In this document: piece after piece, positions 18,772 through 38,678 of the stretch
Position numbering within the stretch: the first letter of the stretch is position 1
Layout: every line of letters begins with the position of its first letter
Origin: Lamellibrachia satsuma
Taxonomy: Eukaryota > Annelida > Polychaeta > Sabellida > Siboglinidae
Direction: 5' to 3'
Length of the DNA stretch: 64,000 bases
Assembly: GCA_033239005.1 (NCBI GenBank)
Contig: BSQZ01000070.1
Span: 1,766,617-1,830,616, forward strand
Notes under the pieces: model-generated
Database searches by the model: none
Told to the model about the DNA's origin: nothing
Seen by the model: the letters and a program-made list of their open reading frames with translations, nothing else
Made by a program: the position numbers and the translations under genes

Positions 18772-19553
18772 GTCACATGCCTCAGACACACCCTCTCGAC
18801 TTCAGTCGAATGGAGATGGTCGACCTCAACCCGGACATGGTTGCTATGGAAAACTTCGACGACGACGAATTCGACCAATACCTGCCGCCGAACGGTCACG
18901 TGCATCCGAGTCACCACGGCAACGGTGTGATGGCGGGTCGCGTCGGTCCTGGACCGCCGCCACCTTACGGCGCGTCGAGTACTACGGCTACCACATGGGC
19001 CAACTCCTGTCGTCTCTCGACGACATCGGCCGGAACCGGACTGCCGGCCAGCGGCATCCTGCAGCGCATGGCCAGTAACCAGGCCGGAAGTCCGACGGCG
19101 TCCTTGTCGCCGCGTGGCGGTGACATGCGTGCCGCGATGCAGAGCAACGGCAGCGGCGACGCGAGCGCCGCCTACCGAACAAACAGTGATTCGGACAGCG
19201 CGTCGTCGCCGAAGATGGATGGGACGCATGCACACATGACGTCATATCCGCGAGAGCAGAAATTCACCTACGACATGGATCACATGGCACGCTATTACCA
19301 GCACATCCACCAGCAGCAGCAGCAGCAGCAACAGCATCAGCAACAGCAGCATGAGGCGGCCGGCACGGAGAACGAGGAGAACTTCGCCAACTACGGCGCC
19401 TCGCAGCAGTACTACGGTCACGTGATGCAGCCGTCGGTGGCGGCGCCACCGTACCAGTGCATTCCGTCGGGCGTGAAGCAGGTATACGGAGCGCCGATCA
19501 ACGCCGCCTCGCCCGTCAACTCCGTTCAGTGGAACAAGTACGGAAGGCCGTGA
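18772..19553 (+). CDS. soxE: SoxE transcription factor, last exon with C-terminal activation region
   Basis: The acceptor is gctttcAG (18770-18771); two bases complete a Gly codon from the previous exon, then HMPQTHPLDF follows. The stretch NFDDDEFDQYLPPNGH matches the vertebrate SoxE signature ETFDVNEFDQYLPPNGH, which precedes the activation region. Downstream are Gly/Pro/Ser-rich sequence, a Ser/Asp patch (TNSDSDSASSPK), a Gln/His tract near 19305-19350, a Tyr/Gln stretch (ASQQYYGHVMQ), and the terminus SVQWNKYGRP followed by TGA at 19551-19553. The C-terminal Trp and final Arg-Pro resemble the ends of vertebrate SoxE proteins. The exon supplies about 259 residues, so the three exons cover about 383; human SOX9 has 509. 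An ATG at 18759 lies in frame but before the acceptor, so it is intronic and not the start. Confidence 0.93.
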
Positions 19554-19718
19554 CCGGGCCTTCCCCCGCCGTCACCCGAAACGGCCATCTTGTTCATTCC
19601 GCGCACCGCCGTGAGGGCGACACCTGTCGTCACATGCGTGTGTTTATAACTTATTGGCCGACCGGTATTCCCGGTCATGAATCTGGCTCGGACGTTAGCT
19701 CTATGGCTACTGCACTTC
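19554..19718 (+). other. SoxE 3' untranslated region
   Basis: This is the stretch between the SoxE TGA and the AATAAA signal. It is CpG-rich at first and shows no tandem repeat. Assignment follows from its position only. Confidence 0.55.
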
Positions 19719-19724
19719 AATAAA
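19719..19724 (+). terminator. SoxE poly(A) signal AATAAA
   Basis: A canonical AATAAA lies 166 nt after the SoxE stop codon, within tgcacttcAATAAAaatatc. The resulting 3' UTR would be short, roughly 180-200 nt. No other AATAAA was seen between the stop and this site. Cleavage position is inferred. Confidence 0.6.
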
Positions 19725-20415
<691 letters not shown>

Positions 20416-21416
20416 AAGGCGGTTGTTAACCAGGAGGATGAATCTGCTTTGAATGACGTCACTATTATGCAGATATGCGCATGCAACACCATTATGCAAA
20501 TGTGTTCGTGGTGTCTGACACGCGTGTTTGTAATTGCCGGTGGCAAATATGGCACTCTCCGTAACAAAACCAATTGAGCCGGGTTTATTTAAGGCTAACA
20601 GCATTTTTGTGTTGTTTACGGGTGGGATATTTGAATTCATGAGGAATTCAAAGAAGTTAGCCATGTTGATTACATATCACTTTCCTTATGATGGGACCAA
20701 GTTTTCATTCAGCATTCATTTATATGTCTGATATATTAAAATGACACGCATCCATGTAGCACCACTGACGGTTTAATCCATTGCATTTAAACAGGGACAC
20801 ATTTCTATTTGGAAATTGTTCGCACAAAACCTCAGACAACTTCCCGAGTTCTATTTACATAGCAGTTGGGTCGCACTAACTAACCCAATGAGACAGCCCA
20901 TCGATTCAGTTCGGGTAACGAAGATTTGAGTATAATATGTCTTGCATTATCTTGTTCGTTAAAACACAACTCAAGACATCTACGTGTTCTATCACTATAT
21001 AAAATAAAATGTAAAACGTAAACATAGCTACAATAGAATTACCAAGGCAAATGAGGCATATTTAATGTTTTCAGAATATATATCATATGACATCCGAAAA
21101 TCGAAAGCTGATCTAGCAGTATACTAAAGTGGTAGGTTAACTTATTAAAAAAAGTTTTATGACCAGTCATATTGCGCAAGTCATTTATATCGTATACGTT
21201 TAAGATCTCGCCCAGACAAACTCAACATTGTGGTCAGTGGTTTTACGAACACAGTGACAACGTGTTGTTGTCACAACACGCGATGATCCAAGATCAAACT
21301 TAATGAATGAAGTATGAATGTGTATACGTCTAAGAGTATAAATTAATACACACGAATGATGAAAATGGTGAATGACATTAAGAAACCGTGCGTGCGTTGT
21401 AGGTCTGAATTTCTGT
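20416..21416. other. Unassigned non-coding stretch
   Basis: No gene, element or array recognised. Confidence 0.35.
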
Positions 21417-21524
21417 GAACATGAAATCATGGGTGAACGTGAAATCATGGGTGAACGTGAAATCATGGGTGAACATGAAATCATGGGTGAACATGAAATC
21501 ATGGGTGAACATGAAATCATGGGG
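21417..21524. repeat. 18-bp tandem repeat, 6 units
   Basis: Units gaacatgaaatcatgggt (variant gaacgt) start at 21417, 21435, 21453, 21471, 21489 and 21507. Flanking DNA also contains related gaatgt/gtgaat words. Confidence 0.96.
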
Positions 21525-22595
21525 GTGACCTTAGGAAACGATGTATGTATTTTAAGCGTGAATATCTGGGCACGAATGTAAAAAATATGAGTGGATTTAA
21601 AAATTGGTGTGCGTTTCCCAAGAATGAATAATTGTGCACGAATGTTAAAACAATGAGTGAATTTACGAAGCGAAGTGTGGGTTTCGTTGCTATACAACGC
21701 CACAGCATAATTTGTAATATTTTTCGAATTGTGATTTGGATTTTATTAGTTCATCTAAAAAATGCGCGCATTTATTTTCATATTGTACATATTACATTGA
21801 TATTTCTTGTACAGTTTTACGTAGTCATACGGTGCGTCATTTATGGGTAGTCGTTTATAGATTTACAAATATGTATTCACTAACGTGCAAATGTGCGATA
21901 AATATGTAATCACACGTTAATAAATGTTAATTCGAATTTGTTAAACCTGCCCTGTTACTTCGTATTTATAAAATACAATATGAAATAAAAAGAATGTTTT
22001 ATTCTCAGCAGATGGAAATTCACTAAGATGTGTTATATTACATCCTGCGTGTAGGCCCTATACAGTGATATTTTATTGTAATGTTATTGCAATATTTTAT
22101 TAAGATGTTTAGCCATATTTTTCGATGCTATTCACAAGAACTATTCCTTGTATCGGTAAAATAAATATTGATAATATAGTATTATAATCATATATTATGT
22201 CGTTTTGCTGTACGCGATCCGTACACTATCTCGATATGTGTGTCCGGTTGTACATTGAATGTGTTATATATGGATTCGAGGATAATAAATACAGAAATGA
22301 ATTTTATGATATATATGATTGGAATATGTTTTACAAATATCATTCCTCTTTCGCATGTTTCTTGTTGACGTGCAAAGCACCGATTACATTAGTATAATCA
22401 TTTCTAAAAAGTGTGGTTATTATAGAAACAGTCAGATTGAAAACTGTCATTTGTTTATCTCGATCAATATGGCCTGGTGGTACCTTCAGCATATGAAAAG
22501 CCGCGCACAGGAATAGCTTGGCTTCATTTTTACATAAGATATCATATAAATATAAGCACATATTCATATTTATAGGGGAAACAAAAACAGTCAAA
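21525..22595. other. Unassigned AT-rich non-coding stretch
   Basis: AT-rich DNA with short unrecognised open frames only. Confidence 0.35.
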
Positions 22596-23187
22596 CAGGG
22601 TTGACATGTAACGAAGTAAAAGTACTTCCTTACAATACTTGAATTTTGGCTAAATACTGTTACTTGTAACGAAGTCGTTTTATCTAAAGTAACGCGACTT
22701 TTCAATTCGTTAGTTTTATTTACTTCGCAATATATTTTCGTTAAATTGTGTGCGAAACCGCTGCTGTCGGTGTCGCTCCACCGTCAACGAAATTTCACAA
22801 ACTGTGCTTAGTCGTCTCGCCAAAAGCTATTAATATCATCCAATCCAGGCCAGTTCGCGTTCATATTTGCATACAAACCTCTTTTTGGGAAATCGACGCA
22901 ACCACTGTTTTATATATAGGTCAGTGAACGAAGTCTGCCAAATATTGGCATTGATCAGGTCAAGGCCGTTGACATGAAATGTCACTTCGAGCACACAACG
23001 CTGGAACACCATCTCAACCTATGATGCAAATGTCTCCGTTGCACCATATTAGCTATTAATCAGTAAGTTTCCAATGCGTGTTATAAATATTAAAATTAAA
23101 GTACTTTTACTTTTACTCAAGTAGTTTTTAGGTGAATTACTTTTATTTTTACTCAATTACAAAATTACAGTAAATCAGTCAACCCTG
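22596..23187. mobile_element. Non-autonomous hAT-like transposon, 592 bp
   Basis: Perfect 10-bp terminal inverted repeats, CAGGGTTGAC at 22596-22605 and GTCAACCCTG at 23178-23187. CAGGG-type ends are typical of hAT elements. Subterminal taacgaagtaaaagtact and gtacttttacttttactc words resemble subterminal repeats of hAT non-autonomous families. No transposase frame. The adjoining octamers (cagtcaaa and cgtgctgg) do not match, so the target duplication has decayed or the boundary is imprecise. Confidence 0.75.
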
Positions 23188-23971
23188 CGTGCTGGTCGAT
23201 GCATGAGAAATGCATTCACTTCTGTTTTTAACCTAAATTAGGAATTCCTTTAAATTAAGTCAGTTAAATCCAGAGAGTCAGGGGGAAAGGTAATGAATCA
23301 ACTGGCGCGTGTACCACTCGCAGAAGAAGAAGACACCAGGTGATACGTCGGACGACAATCGTGTCACGTGTGTTTGTTTACGACCGGGGGGGGGCGACAG
23401 TACAGAGCAGAACAGGGATTTCAAAGTTTTGAAGGAATATACATTTCAAAAAAGCTGTTTGTCGCTGTCAACGTGTGTCTTATGTGTCATAAAATGGGCT
23501 ACACATCTCAACTATCCTCACGAAAAACTCCCTTGTATATATAACACCATATTTCTATATTTCTATTATTCTATATATTTCTATGCATGATAAAGTTAAC
23601 GCGTGTACCTTCTTCGTTGATCTTTCTGAGAGCATGACGTGGCATTTTAATGAACATAATTTAGACCATAAAAATTATGATAGGATAGTGAAAAAACAAG
23701 ATAGAACAGTGAAAGAATAAGTTCGAATAGTGAAAGAACAAGCGTTGTCATAACTTGTCATGGAAAATAATAAAAACGAATGTACGCACTACAGTGAAAA
23801 AAGTTTCCCTTTTAAAAATATATTATAGGTGAGGCAATCATTATTAAGGTGGGTGTTCGTGCGTATGCATACGTGCGCTCACGCGAGAGAATATCGATAG
23901 TCGTCTCCTTTGCTTAAAACTCCCCCAGAAATTCATTTAGCCTATCTTGAATCAAGTTTATTGATGTTCAA
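23188..23971. other. Unassigned non-coding stretch
   Basis: A degenerate gtgaaagaacaag-type repeat occurs at about 23690-23745. No gene recognised. Confidence 0.35.
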
Positions 23972-24092
23972 ACGTGTAGCGCGTGAATAGTTGAAGTAAA
24001 ATGCGCAGTCGGTTTAATAAAAAAGTATGTGGGCCTTCTTTTGTTAAAATCATTAAAATAATCTACTTTGATAGTTAGATCGGGTAACTTGC
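23972..24092 (-). mobile_element. Fragment of the CTTAAAG-TIR DNA transposon family
   Basis: Read on the minus strand this matches the right half of the 502-bp element: words equivalent to gattttaacaaaag, tattaaaccgactgcgca and cgctacac occur in the same order as in the copies at 10173-10438 and 40551-41052. It abuts the (TA)n tract starting at 24122. Confidence 0.6.
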
Positions 24093-24120
24093 GAACGTGA
24101 GAATAACCGTATATGTTACA

Positions 24121-26219
<2,099 letters not shown>

Positions 26220-26640
26220 TCTTTGTAGTCTCCGCGACATTTGACAGATCTCGCTCGACATTTGACAGATACTCGCGGTGTCCTGATTGTGGGGTCAGTT
26301 GGACGATGTTCGTGCAATGGCACCTGACACTGTTCTCGGTGTTCGTGCAACGGAATTTTATAATTTATTTCGTGCGATGATATATTATAACTTATTAAGT
26401 TTTCGTAGTCTCTGGTAGCTTACTCAGTGACCAGACAGTGCAGGCATTTCATGATTTAACCTGATGTTCGGACAACGCAGTCTGGCATCTTTCTTTTGTT
26501 CTGGTGATGGTATTTGCTAGCTTACTCGGTGTTCGGACAATTGGTAGCTTATATGTATACTGGTAGCTTATATGTGTACTCGGTGTTCTGACAATGGTGT
26601 TTTGTAACGTATATAAACAAATATTCGGACAACGGCATCT
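26220..26640. repeat. Degenerate interspersed tandem repeats
   Basis: Variants of ctcggtgttcggacaatgg, ggtagcttatatgt and cgacatttgacagat recur at irregular spacing, suggesting an old, decayed minisatellite. Confidence 0.45.
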
Positions 26641-28286
26641 GCTAACTATCTCATTTTCCAAATTTATGTGAGAGGGAAACATATGCTTACCAGGCCAGTG
26701 TATAAATGGACGAATCGATACATGACGGGCAACAAGTAAGACAAACGTGAAGGCCTAAGTGTATAGGCATACATTTAACAGTTCGGTAGAACTTTAATAA
26801 ATCGGTACGTTTTAGTATATATTATGTCTAATAAAAATATCAAAATAGGAGTATGTTATAAGATACGCGCTGCAAATCCCACAATCAAGGAAGATCCTTG
26901 CATCCGCTTTCTAACAGACTTGCTTGGACGCTGACCTGTGATTCAAGTTAACCACAGGGTTATAAAACGAACGGCTACTTCACCCGTCCACCAGGAGTCA
27001 GTCTTGCCCGTCCCCTGAAGCAGTGGTGTTATCGCAGACCCGGGACAAGTCGCCGCCTCCGTTCTCACCTGCGACAAAGATCATAACAAGGCCCCACTCA
27101 GTCCGAAGCGATACGCTGGCCGCGCGGAGACAGACGCCGATAGCTGGAGTCGGCTCACTCGTGGAAGAACGTCGCTTCGGCTAAATCACGACTCCGCATC
27201 GCGACGACAAGAACGATTTAGCGAACGCACGGAGGCGCATTAGATCCCGCGATATCGTCCGTGTTTTACGAGTCGCGTAATTGTTGACGTTACGTCCGCC
27301 TGGTCGGGTTTCGCGCAGCCGTTTCGACGGACGGTCGGGCAGGCTTGCCGTCGGCGGCGAACGGTCGAGGCGGAGCGAAACTTGCTGGAGGTTCCATTTG
27401 AAACTGTTTGAGATTGAACTGCGCGCTAATCATGCGTCGTTCAGAGGTGGTCTAGCGAATGCATTTAATATGTAAGCAAAACAAAGGTGCCCATTCAGAG
27501 GCAGTGGCGATGATCCTACATCATAGAGAATCCGGGACTTAGCTGAGGGCCGCGATCACGATCGTAGCATAAAGAGGTATTGTTTGAGCGCGTATACGAA
27601 TGTAAGTTTCTGCCGTTGGTAATACGCATGGATGAATTAAACTGCTTCAAGGCCCTCGTGTATAACGCGAGGTGAAAAAACTCGCAACGGTTTTTGTCAA
27701 TTAAAAGTGCTATAATTTTAACAAAGGCGTTCGTTTCCAATTGCCAAATGTTTAACTTTAAATACTTCCCCAAAGATATCCCATTTGTATCGCACGATTC
27801 TTGTTAACTACAAGATAATCTTGTGAACAAACCATCACCGTCGAAAACAGAGAAACGTTGTTACAAATGAAGGAACGCCTCGGCCTTTAATGACGATACA
27901 AGGACTATTTCATAGATTATATAATATATGAACTACTTACTCTGCAGGCGCCGTTGTCATGTTGGAAACGTAACTATATAAACACTAGCTCAGTTGCTTG
28001 CCCGGCGTTGCACGGGAGAAAAGACAAGAGCTTATGGACCTTTGCATCTTTACATCTTCGCGGCATAAAAATCACGTACAACAGCCGATTTCTCGAAGCG
28101 TTCGGTTGACGGGTTTGACGTAGATCACGTAACAATGTTTGAAACACGCGTAGCGTTGTTAACAACTGCACGCAACTATAGTGTTCCGTGTTACTTCATT
28201 TATGTCAAAGGTCCAAATGGGTTCCTTCGACGGGGAAATTTCAAATATATGTTTACATACGAACCACTACCACGCCTAAGAAATAT
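26641..28286. other. Unassigned non-coding stretch
   Basis: CpG-rich at about 27020-27470. The sequence tgcccggcgttgcacggg at 27999-28016 resembles words common in dispersed repeats, so part of 27980-28320 may be an old transposon. No gene recognised. Confidence 0.35.
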
Positions 28287-28322
28287 CAGCCCTATACATG
28301 CGAAACTGACGGAGATATGAGG
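28287..28322 (-). repeat. Dispersed 36-bp block, also found at 32410-32445 in opposite orientation
   Basis: The sequences cagccctatacatgcgaaac and tgacggagatatgagg are shared with the reverse complement of 32410-32445 with two mismatches, so both are pieces of one dispersed repeat. Confidence 0.7.
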
Positions 28323-28328
28323 AAAGAT

Positions 28329-28386
28329 ACATATATATATATATATATATATACATATATACATACATACATATCTATATATATAC
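28329..28386. repeat. (TA)n/(ATAC)n microsatellite
   Basis: Short imperfect TA and CATA repeat. Confidence 0.95.
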
Positions 28387-28529
28387 AGAGTCAGAAGACG
28401 TGACGTAAACAACAGTTTGACGCAACGCTGCATTTCATTCACGAATAGCAGATACCACGAGAACCTTCTTGATGTCGCTCACGTGAGATCTGCAGTGCAT
28501 TCGACGAGGAAGGAATGTTACACGAACCG

Positions 28530-28850
28530 TAAAGCAACACGAATAATATCAACAGCAAAATAACACGGAGGATATCGACAGTAAGGTAACACGAATAATA
28601 TCGACAGTAAAGTAACGCGAATGATGTCGACAGTACAGTAACACGAATGATATCGACAGTAAAGAAACACGAATGATATAGATAGTAAAGTAACACGGAG
28701 GATATCGACAGTAAAGTAACACGAAGAATATCGCCAGTAAAGTAACACGAATGATATATATAGACAGTAAGATTACACGAATGATATAGACAGTAAAATT
28801 ACACGAATGATATCGACAGTAAAGTAACACGAATGATATCGACAGTAAAG
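28530..28850. repeat. 27-bp minisatellite, about 12 units
   Basis: Unit agtaacacgaatgatatcgac followed by agtaaa, with variants (aggatatc, atatatag). It leads directly into the TG/CGTG microsatellite. Confidence 0.93.
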
Positions 28851-28853
28851 TGC

Positions 28854-28861
28854 ATGTGTGC

Positions 28862-28956
<95 letters not shown>

Positions 28957-28981
28957 TGGGTGCGTGCATGCGTGTGTGTGA
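28854..28981. repeat. (TG)n-(CGTG)n compound microsatellite
   Basis: About 40 bp of TG followed by about 70 bp of CGTG units; alternating purine-pyrimidine throughout. Confidence 0.98.
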
Positions 28982-29772
28982 TGTTTGTTATGTTATTCGA
29001 ATTTTCTGCATTTGATTTCTCCACTAATGATCCCTCAGGTTGAAATCTTATATAAGACGTAAACAAGTCATCTTCCGGCGTCCAGGGGAATTATTTTGTC
29101 TCCACAATTAATCAATTAATCAGTACGCTCCAAGACAGATCTTTATCCCTGCGAACTCTGATTTCAATTTACGATTATATCATTATAACGCTAATCGCGT
29201 CACGAATCTCGCTTGACCTCGACGTCTTCGAAAAAAACATCGCAAATATGTTCTTTTTATATTCTCTTGATCGAACTGTTCTTCAATTGATGTATAATTA
29301 TACTAATGTTTACATTTACCGCGATGTTTATGTATAATAACAATTAAGCGGGCCCTAATCTGGAGTCATATAAACCCTAAACCCCAACAGTGACGAGTAA
29401 TCTTGTCCAAATATCTCAATATGGCTAGCGTCCACGCGTGTCGCCAAGTTCGTCGGATAAAGATCAGCGGACGACGATGATTATCGGCTGATCCGTAACG
29501 ACGCCGTCAAGACGACGCGAACACGGCAGAGTGACCGTCTATCACTGATCGCATTTCGTCGGCCTCGTTCGGGGACAAGTCGACAGACACGCGCCTGAAA
29601 ACGACGGATGGCAAGGACAGGACAAGACGGGATGTTTTGGTGAAGGAATAATTACAAATAATATAAATGACTTTGGAAGACGTGTGGATTCGCATTGACA
29701 TTCTAGTCTGTCTGACCGAATCAATTAATTAATTTCAGGTGACGACGCCATAAAGACTACGCGTATATACCG
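28982..29772. other. Unassigned non-coding stretch
   Basis: No gene or element recognised. Confidence 0.35.
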
Positions 29773-30106
29773 TAGTTGAGCTGGTGGCGCAGTGGTTAAA
29801 ACATCGGACTCTCAATCGAGAGACTCCTGGTTGGAATCCTCCTTCTGACTTTTCGAAGCTTGGGCAATTTCGTTCACTCCTTGTTACTTCAATTCACTCA
29901 GCTGTATAAATGAGTACCTGTCTAGAGACAGTGGTGGATGTGTGAACGCATAGTCTTCACGCAGTAATTGTAGCGAGGCTGCACGTGTGTTACACATAGA
30001 AGTCGAGTTGGCTTTGGAATAAACGGGCATGCCAGGGGTGATGTGTAAAGCGTTTGAGCAGTCCCAAAGACTGGACACTGCGCTATATATAAGAAGTTAT
30101 CCTTTT
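29773..30106 (+). mobile_element. tRNA-derived SINE, copy 1
   Basis: The head has a pol III A box (tggcgcagtgg, 29785-29795) and B box (ggttggaatcc, 29829-29839). Between them is a palindrome ctctc-aatc-gagag. The body carries tcactcagctgtataaatga and gacagtggtggatgtgtga, and the tail reads aaagcg-tttgagcagtcc through gcgctatata-taagaa. A second copy at 48631-48960 follows the same order throughout. The gcgctatataa tail resembles the 3' end of L2-type LINEs, which would supply retrotransposition. Confidence 0.88.
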
Positions 30107-30405
30107 GTACCGTTTGAAAGACGATACTGAATATTGTTGACTACATAATGATTACAAAACACGATAAACAGCGGCTGCTGAAATGCTCTCGTAAATGGCA
30201 CCTGTCAGTGTGCAGTAGAAGCTTGACTCCTCGTCGATTTACTCGGTGGTCTGAGGCGGGTGTTTACTTGCAACTCAACTATAATCATACTAACACCCCC
30301 AATCAACACCCTCGTCACACTTGAACATGTAGAAAGAATTGTGGTCACGATGTTCGTCAGACAGATTGTCTGTTTGCCGGTTTGTCTGTTTGTATGTAGG
30401 TATGT
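30107..30405. other. Unassigned non-coding stretch
   Basis: Nothing recognised. Confidence 0.35.
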
Positions 30406-30576
<171 letters not shown>

Positions 30577-30655
30577 TCTCTCTCTTGCTATCTGTTACGG
30601 TTCCTCATTGGCTCAGTTTGACGAAGTCCTCTCCAGGTCGGTCATTCTTGAGCAA

Positions 30656-30739
30656 GTGCCATTACCTGGAGTCTGTGCCATTACCTGGAGTCTGTGCCAT
30701 TACCTGGAGTCTGTGCCATTACCTGGAGTCTGTGCCATT
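30656..30739. repeat. 19-bp tandem repeat, 4.4 units
   Basis: Units gtgccattacctggagtct start at 30656, 30675, 30694 and 30713 and are identical. Confidence 0.97.
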
Positions 30740-31600
<861 letters not shown>

Positions 31601-32409
31601 ATTATTTTTATTATTTGTTTGCGAGAAGTTGGCTTGCTGGCACGGTCGTCCGTTTTACTTGTAAATGAACCTTTTTGCCTTGATAAATCGAATGCTTTCA
31701 TTGTGCGATTATATTCACTGTTGAACAAACTAGTTGTTAAAATTAGACCTACATAGCCCATCAGAAAAGAACCCGCTACACGACCGCCAGCCAAACAACA
31801 GCACACGCACCGAACAGTCGTTCGTCTAAACCAAAGAATATTAAAAAACTATTTAGTCTTTGAAACCGTTGTAACTTTAAAGTGATGATAAAAGCTAACT
31901 ATGTGCAACTAAATCTAGATTTTCGCATCAGTGGTTTACTCAGGATGTGTTCTAAAAGTGGGAGATTCCGGTCATTTCTGTTGACATGTTAACCAGAGCG
32001 ACCAATACGTGCATGCGAGTTCTGTGAAAATCGGGTCACCTAGACTACAAGTGACGTATTAAGTTAAGTCGGCATACACAGAACCAACGCAGTCTCAAAC
32101 AAACGTGATATTTCGTCAGAAAGTGGACTAGTTTAGTAAACAAAGGCCAATATGTGTTACATATAAGTTGAGTTTGGACGCAAACGGCATGGCCATATCC
32201 TATTGGCAAGTATACGAATAAGTGTATACAAATATAATTTCATTTGGCAAGCGAATGTTGCCAGACTATGACATTCGTGACGTATATTCTTAATTGTAGT
32301 TGCAAACGGTTATGTTTTAGTAACTCTTGTAGGTGTATAGGCCAAACGCCTTGACTTTTGTTTCCCTTTAATAGTAGTTAGTTTAGTAGTTTGTGACTCT
32401 GGCATATTC

Positions 32410-32445
32410 CCTCATATCTCCGTCAGTTTCGCATGCATGGGGCTG
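32410..32445 (+). repeat. Dispersed 36-bp block (partner of 28287-28322)
   Basis: Inverted relative of the block at 28287-28322; identical except for two bases. It lies just left of the hairpin at 32479. Confidence 0.7.
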
Positions 32446-32478
32446 AAAACCATGACTTTAGTTTCCCTCTAGTGTGAT

Positions 32479-32544
32479 AATCAAGATAATAATGTAATTA
32501 CATGCCCTGTATTACAGGCCATATAATTACATATTAGCTTGATT
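32479..32544. other. Compact 66-nt hairpin
   Basis: Arms 32479-32510 and 32514-32544 pair over about 28 bp with three mismatches and one bulged A. The tip is CCTGT-ATT-ACAGG. The length is close to a typical microRNA precursor, but the stem is AT-rich and the drawn loop very short. Confidence 0.75.
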
Positions 32545-33019
32545 AACACAGTGCAATCAAGCAAACAAACCATAAATACACCATGAAAACAGTAGTCTTC
32601 GTGCTAACGAACAGTATGCTCACTATACTGTCGGACACAGCTCTTATATTCGGTAAAATTGCAGAAATGCGAATGAAATCATTCTGATGTCTGTCGAACT
32701 GTCGATTTTAATTGTTTCCGGTTTCCGTACACCTGGCGGCCTGGGTATGTACCATTCTGCAGTATCTGAAGCCTCGTGTCCCACGCCTTTCCTCTTGTCA
32801 AATGTTGCTTTTCAACCCTGAACTTCCCCATTATACCAGAGGTGAATCCCTTGAAGGGATACTTATAAATTAGTATGAGGTAAATGCAAGTATTGTATGT
32901 CTTATACTCACGAAAGTATTAAAATAGCCTCACCATACTGTGTCCCCCGTGTTGTACCAACATAAATACGACTACATATAGCATTTTGTATTTCAAAACT
33001 TGAAAACATGCTACAATGT

Positions 33020-33022
<3 letters not shown>

Positions 33023-33109
<87 letters not shown>
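33023..33109. repeat. (TA)n microsatellite
   Basis: Pure TA tract of about 87 bp. Confidence 0.98.
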
Positions 33110-37870
<4,761 letters not shown>

Positions 37871-38084
37871 CAGCGTGATCGCATGCGCAAACTGTGACGT
37901 GGGAGATACCACAGCGTGATCGCTTGCGCAAACTGTGACGTGGGAGATACCACAGCGTGATCGCTTGCACAAACTGTGACGTGGGAGATACCACAGCGTG
38001 ATCGCTTGCGCAAACTGTGACGTGGGAGATACCACAGCGTGATCGCTTGCGCAAACTGTGATGTGGGAGATACTACAGCGTGAT
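37871..38084. repeat. 41-bp minisatellite, 5 units plus partial
   Basis: Units start at 37871, 37912, 37953, 37994 and 38035; each contains cagcgtgatcgcttgcgcaa and ctgtgacgtgggagatacca. It lies just upstream of a LINE fragment. Confidence 0.97.
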
Positions 38085-38117
38085 AAACACGACGTATTGG
38101 TATCAGGCCACAAAACC

Positions 38118-38674
38118 CGAAACCGTTTCTCGATAAGTATCTAAGAGACTTGACTAAATTCCAACGAGTACAAAATTGTCTGCCACGTGCTTTACTCAGG
38201 GCCCCTCGGTTTTGACCATCACTACCACTACTTAAACAGTTACACTGGCTTCCTGTTACTCATCGAATTAATGTTAAGCTGTCCACTCTTACATATCATA
38301 TGCTCTATCTACACAACAACCACCCTACTTGGCTAGTCTCCTGCATCTTTCAAATATCCGTAGGCAGCTCAGATAATAAATTTCACAACGTATCGTGCCT
38401 AAACCAAAACTTAACTTGGGTAAACGTGCTTTCTCTGTCGCTGTGCCTAGGGTCTGGAATGAACTCCCCATCACTTTGAAAACATCTGAAACTATAGCTA
38501 CCTTCCAAAAAAAATTCCAAATTGCATTTCCACCATAAATCTTCGGTTGTCCCTCGTTCTGATGATGACTTTTGTGCGTTCCTGTTCACGATTATACTTA
38601 ATGATTCTGCGCCTCTGAGCTCAGGTTCCTGAGGATATAGGCGCCATAGAAGTTAATTATTATTATTATTATAT
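38118..38674 (+). mobile_element. Decayed L2/CR1-like LINE, reverse transcriptase C-terminus and 3' tail
   Basis: The frame at 38142-38210 reads LTKFQRVQNCLPRALLRAPRF then a stop; after it comes LLKQLHWLPVTHRI, and in another frame at 38410-38538 KRAFSVAVPRVWNELP followed by TSETIATFQKKF and a stop. QRVQNxxAR, LHWLPVxxRI and PRVWNxLP are standard C-terminal motifs of L2/CR1 ORF2 proteins. The tail ggcgccatagaagttaatta(TTA)n at 38631-38672 is an L2-like 3' end. In-frame stops and frame changes show it is dead. Confidence 0.9.
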
Positions 38675-38678
38675 AAGC

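Larger units (their letters stand above)
31601..33022. other. Unassigned non-coding stretch
   Basis: Holds a dispersed-repeat block at 32410-32445 and a compact hairpin at 32479-32544. No gene recognised. Confidence 0.4.

Noticed and set aside
18728..19078. Alternative + frame overlapping the SoxE last exon
   Set aside because: It is a shifted-frame shadow of the SoxE coding sequence, which has clear homology in the other frame.
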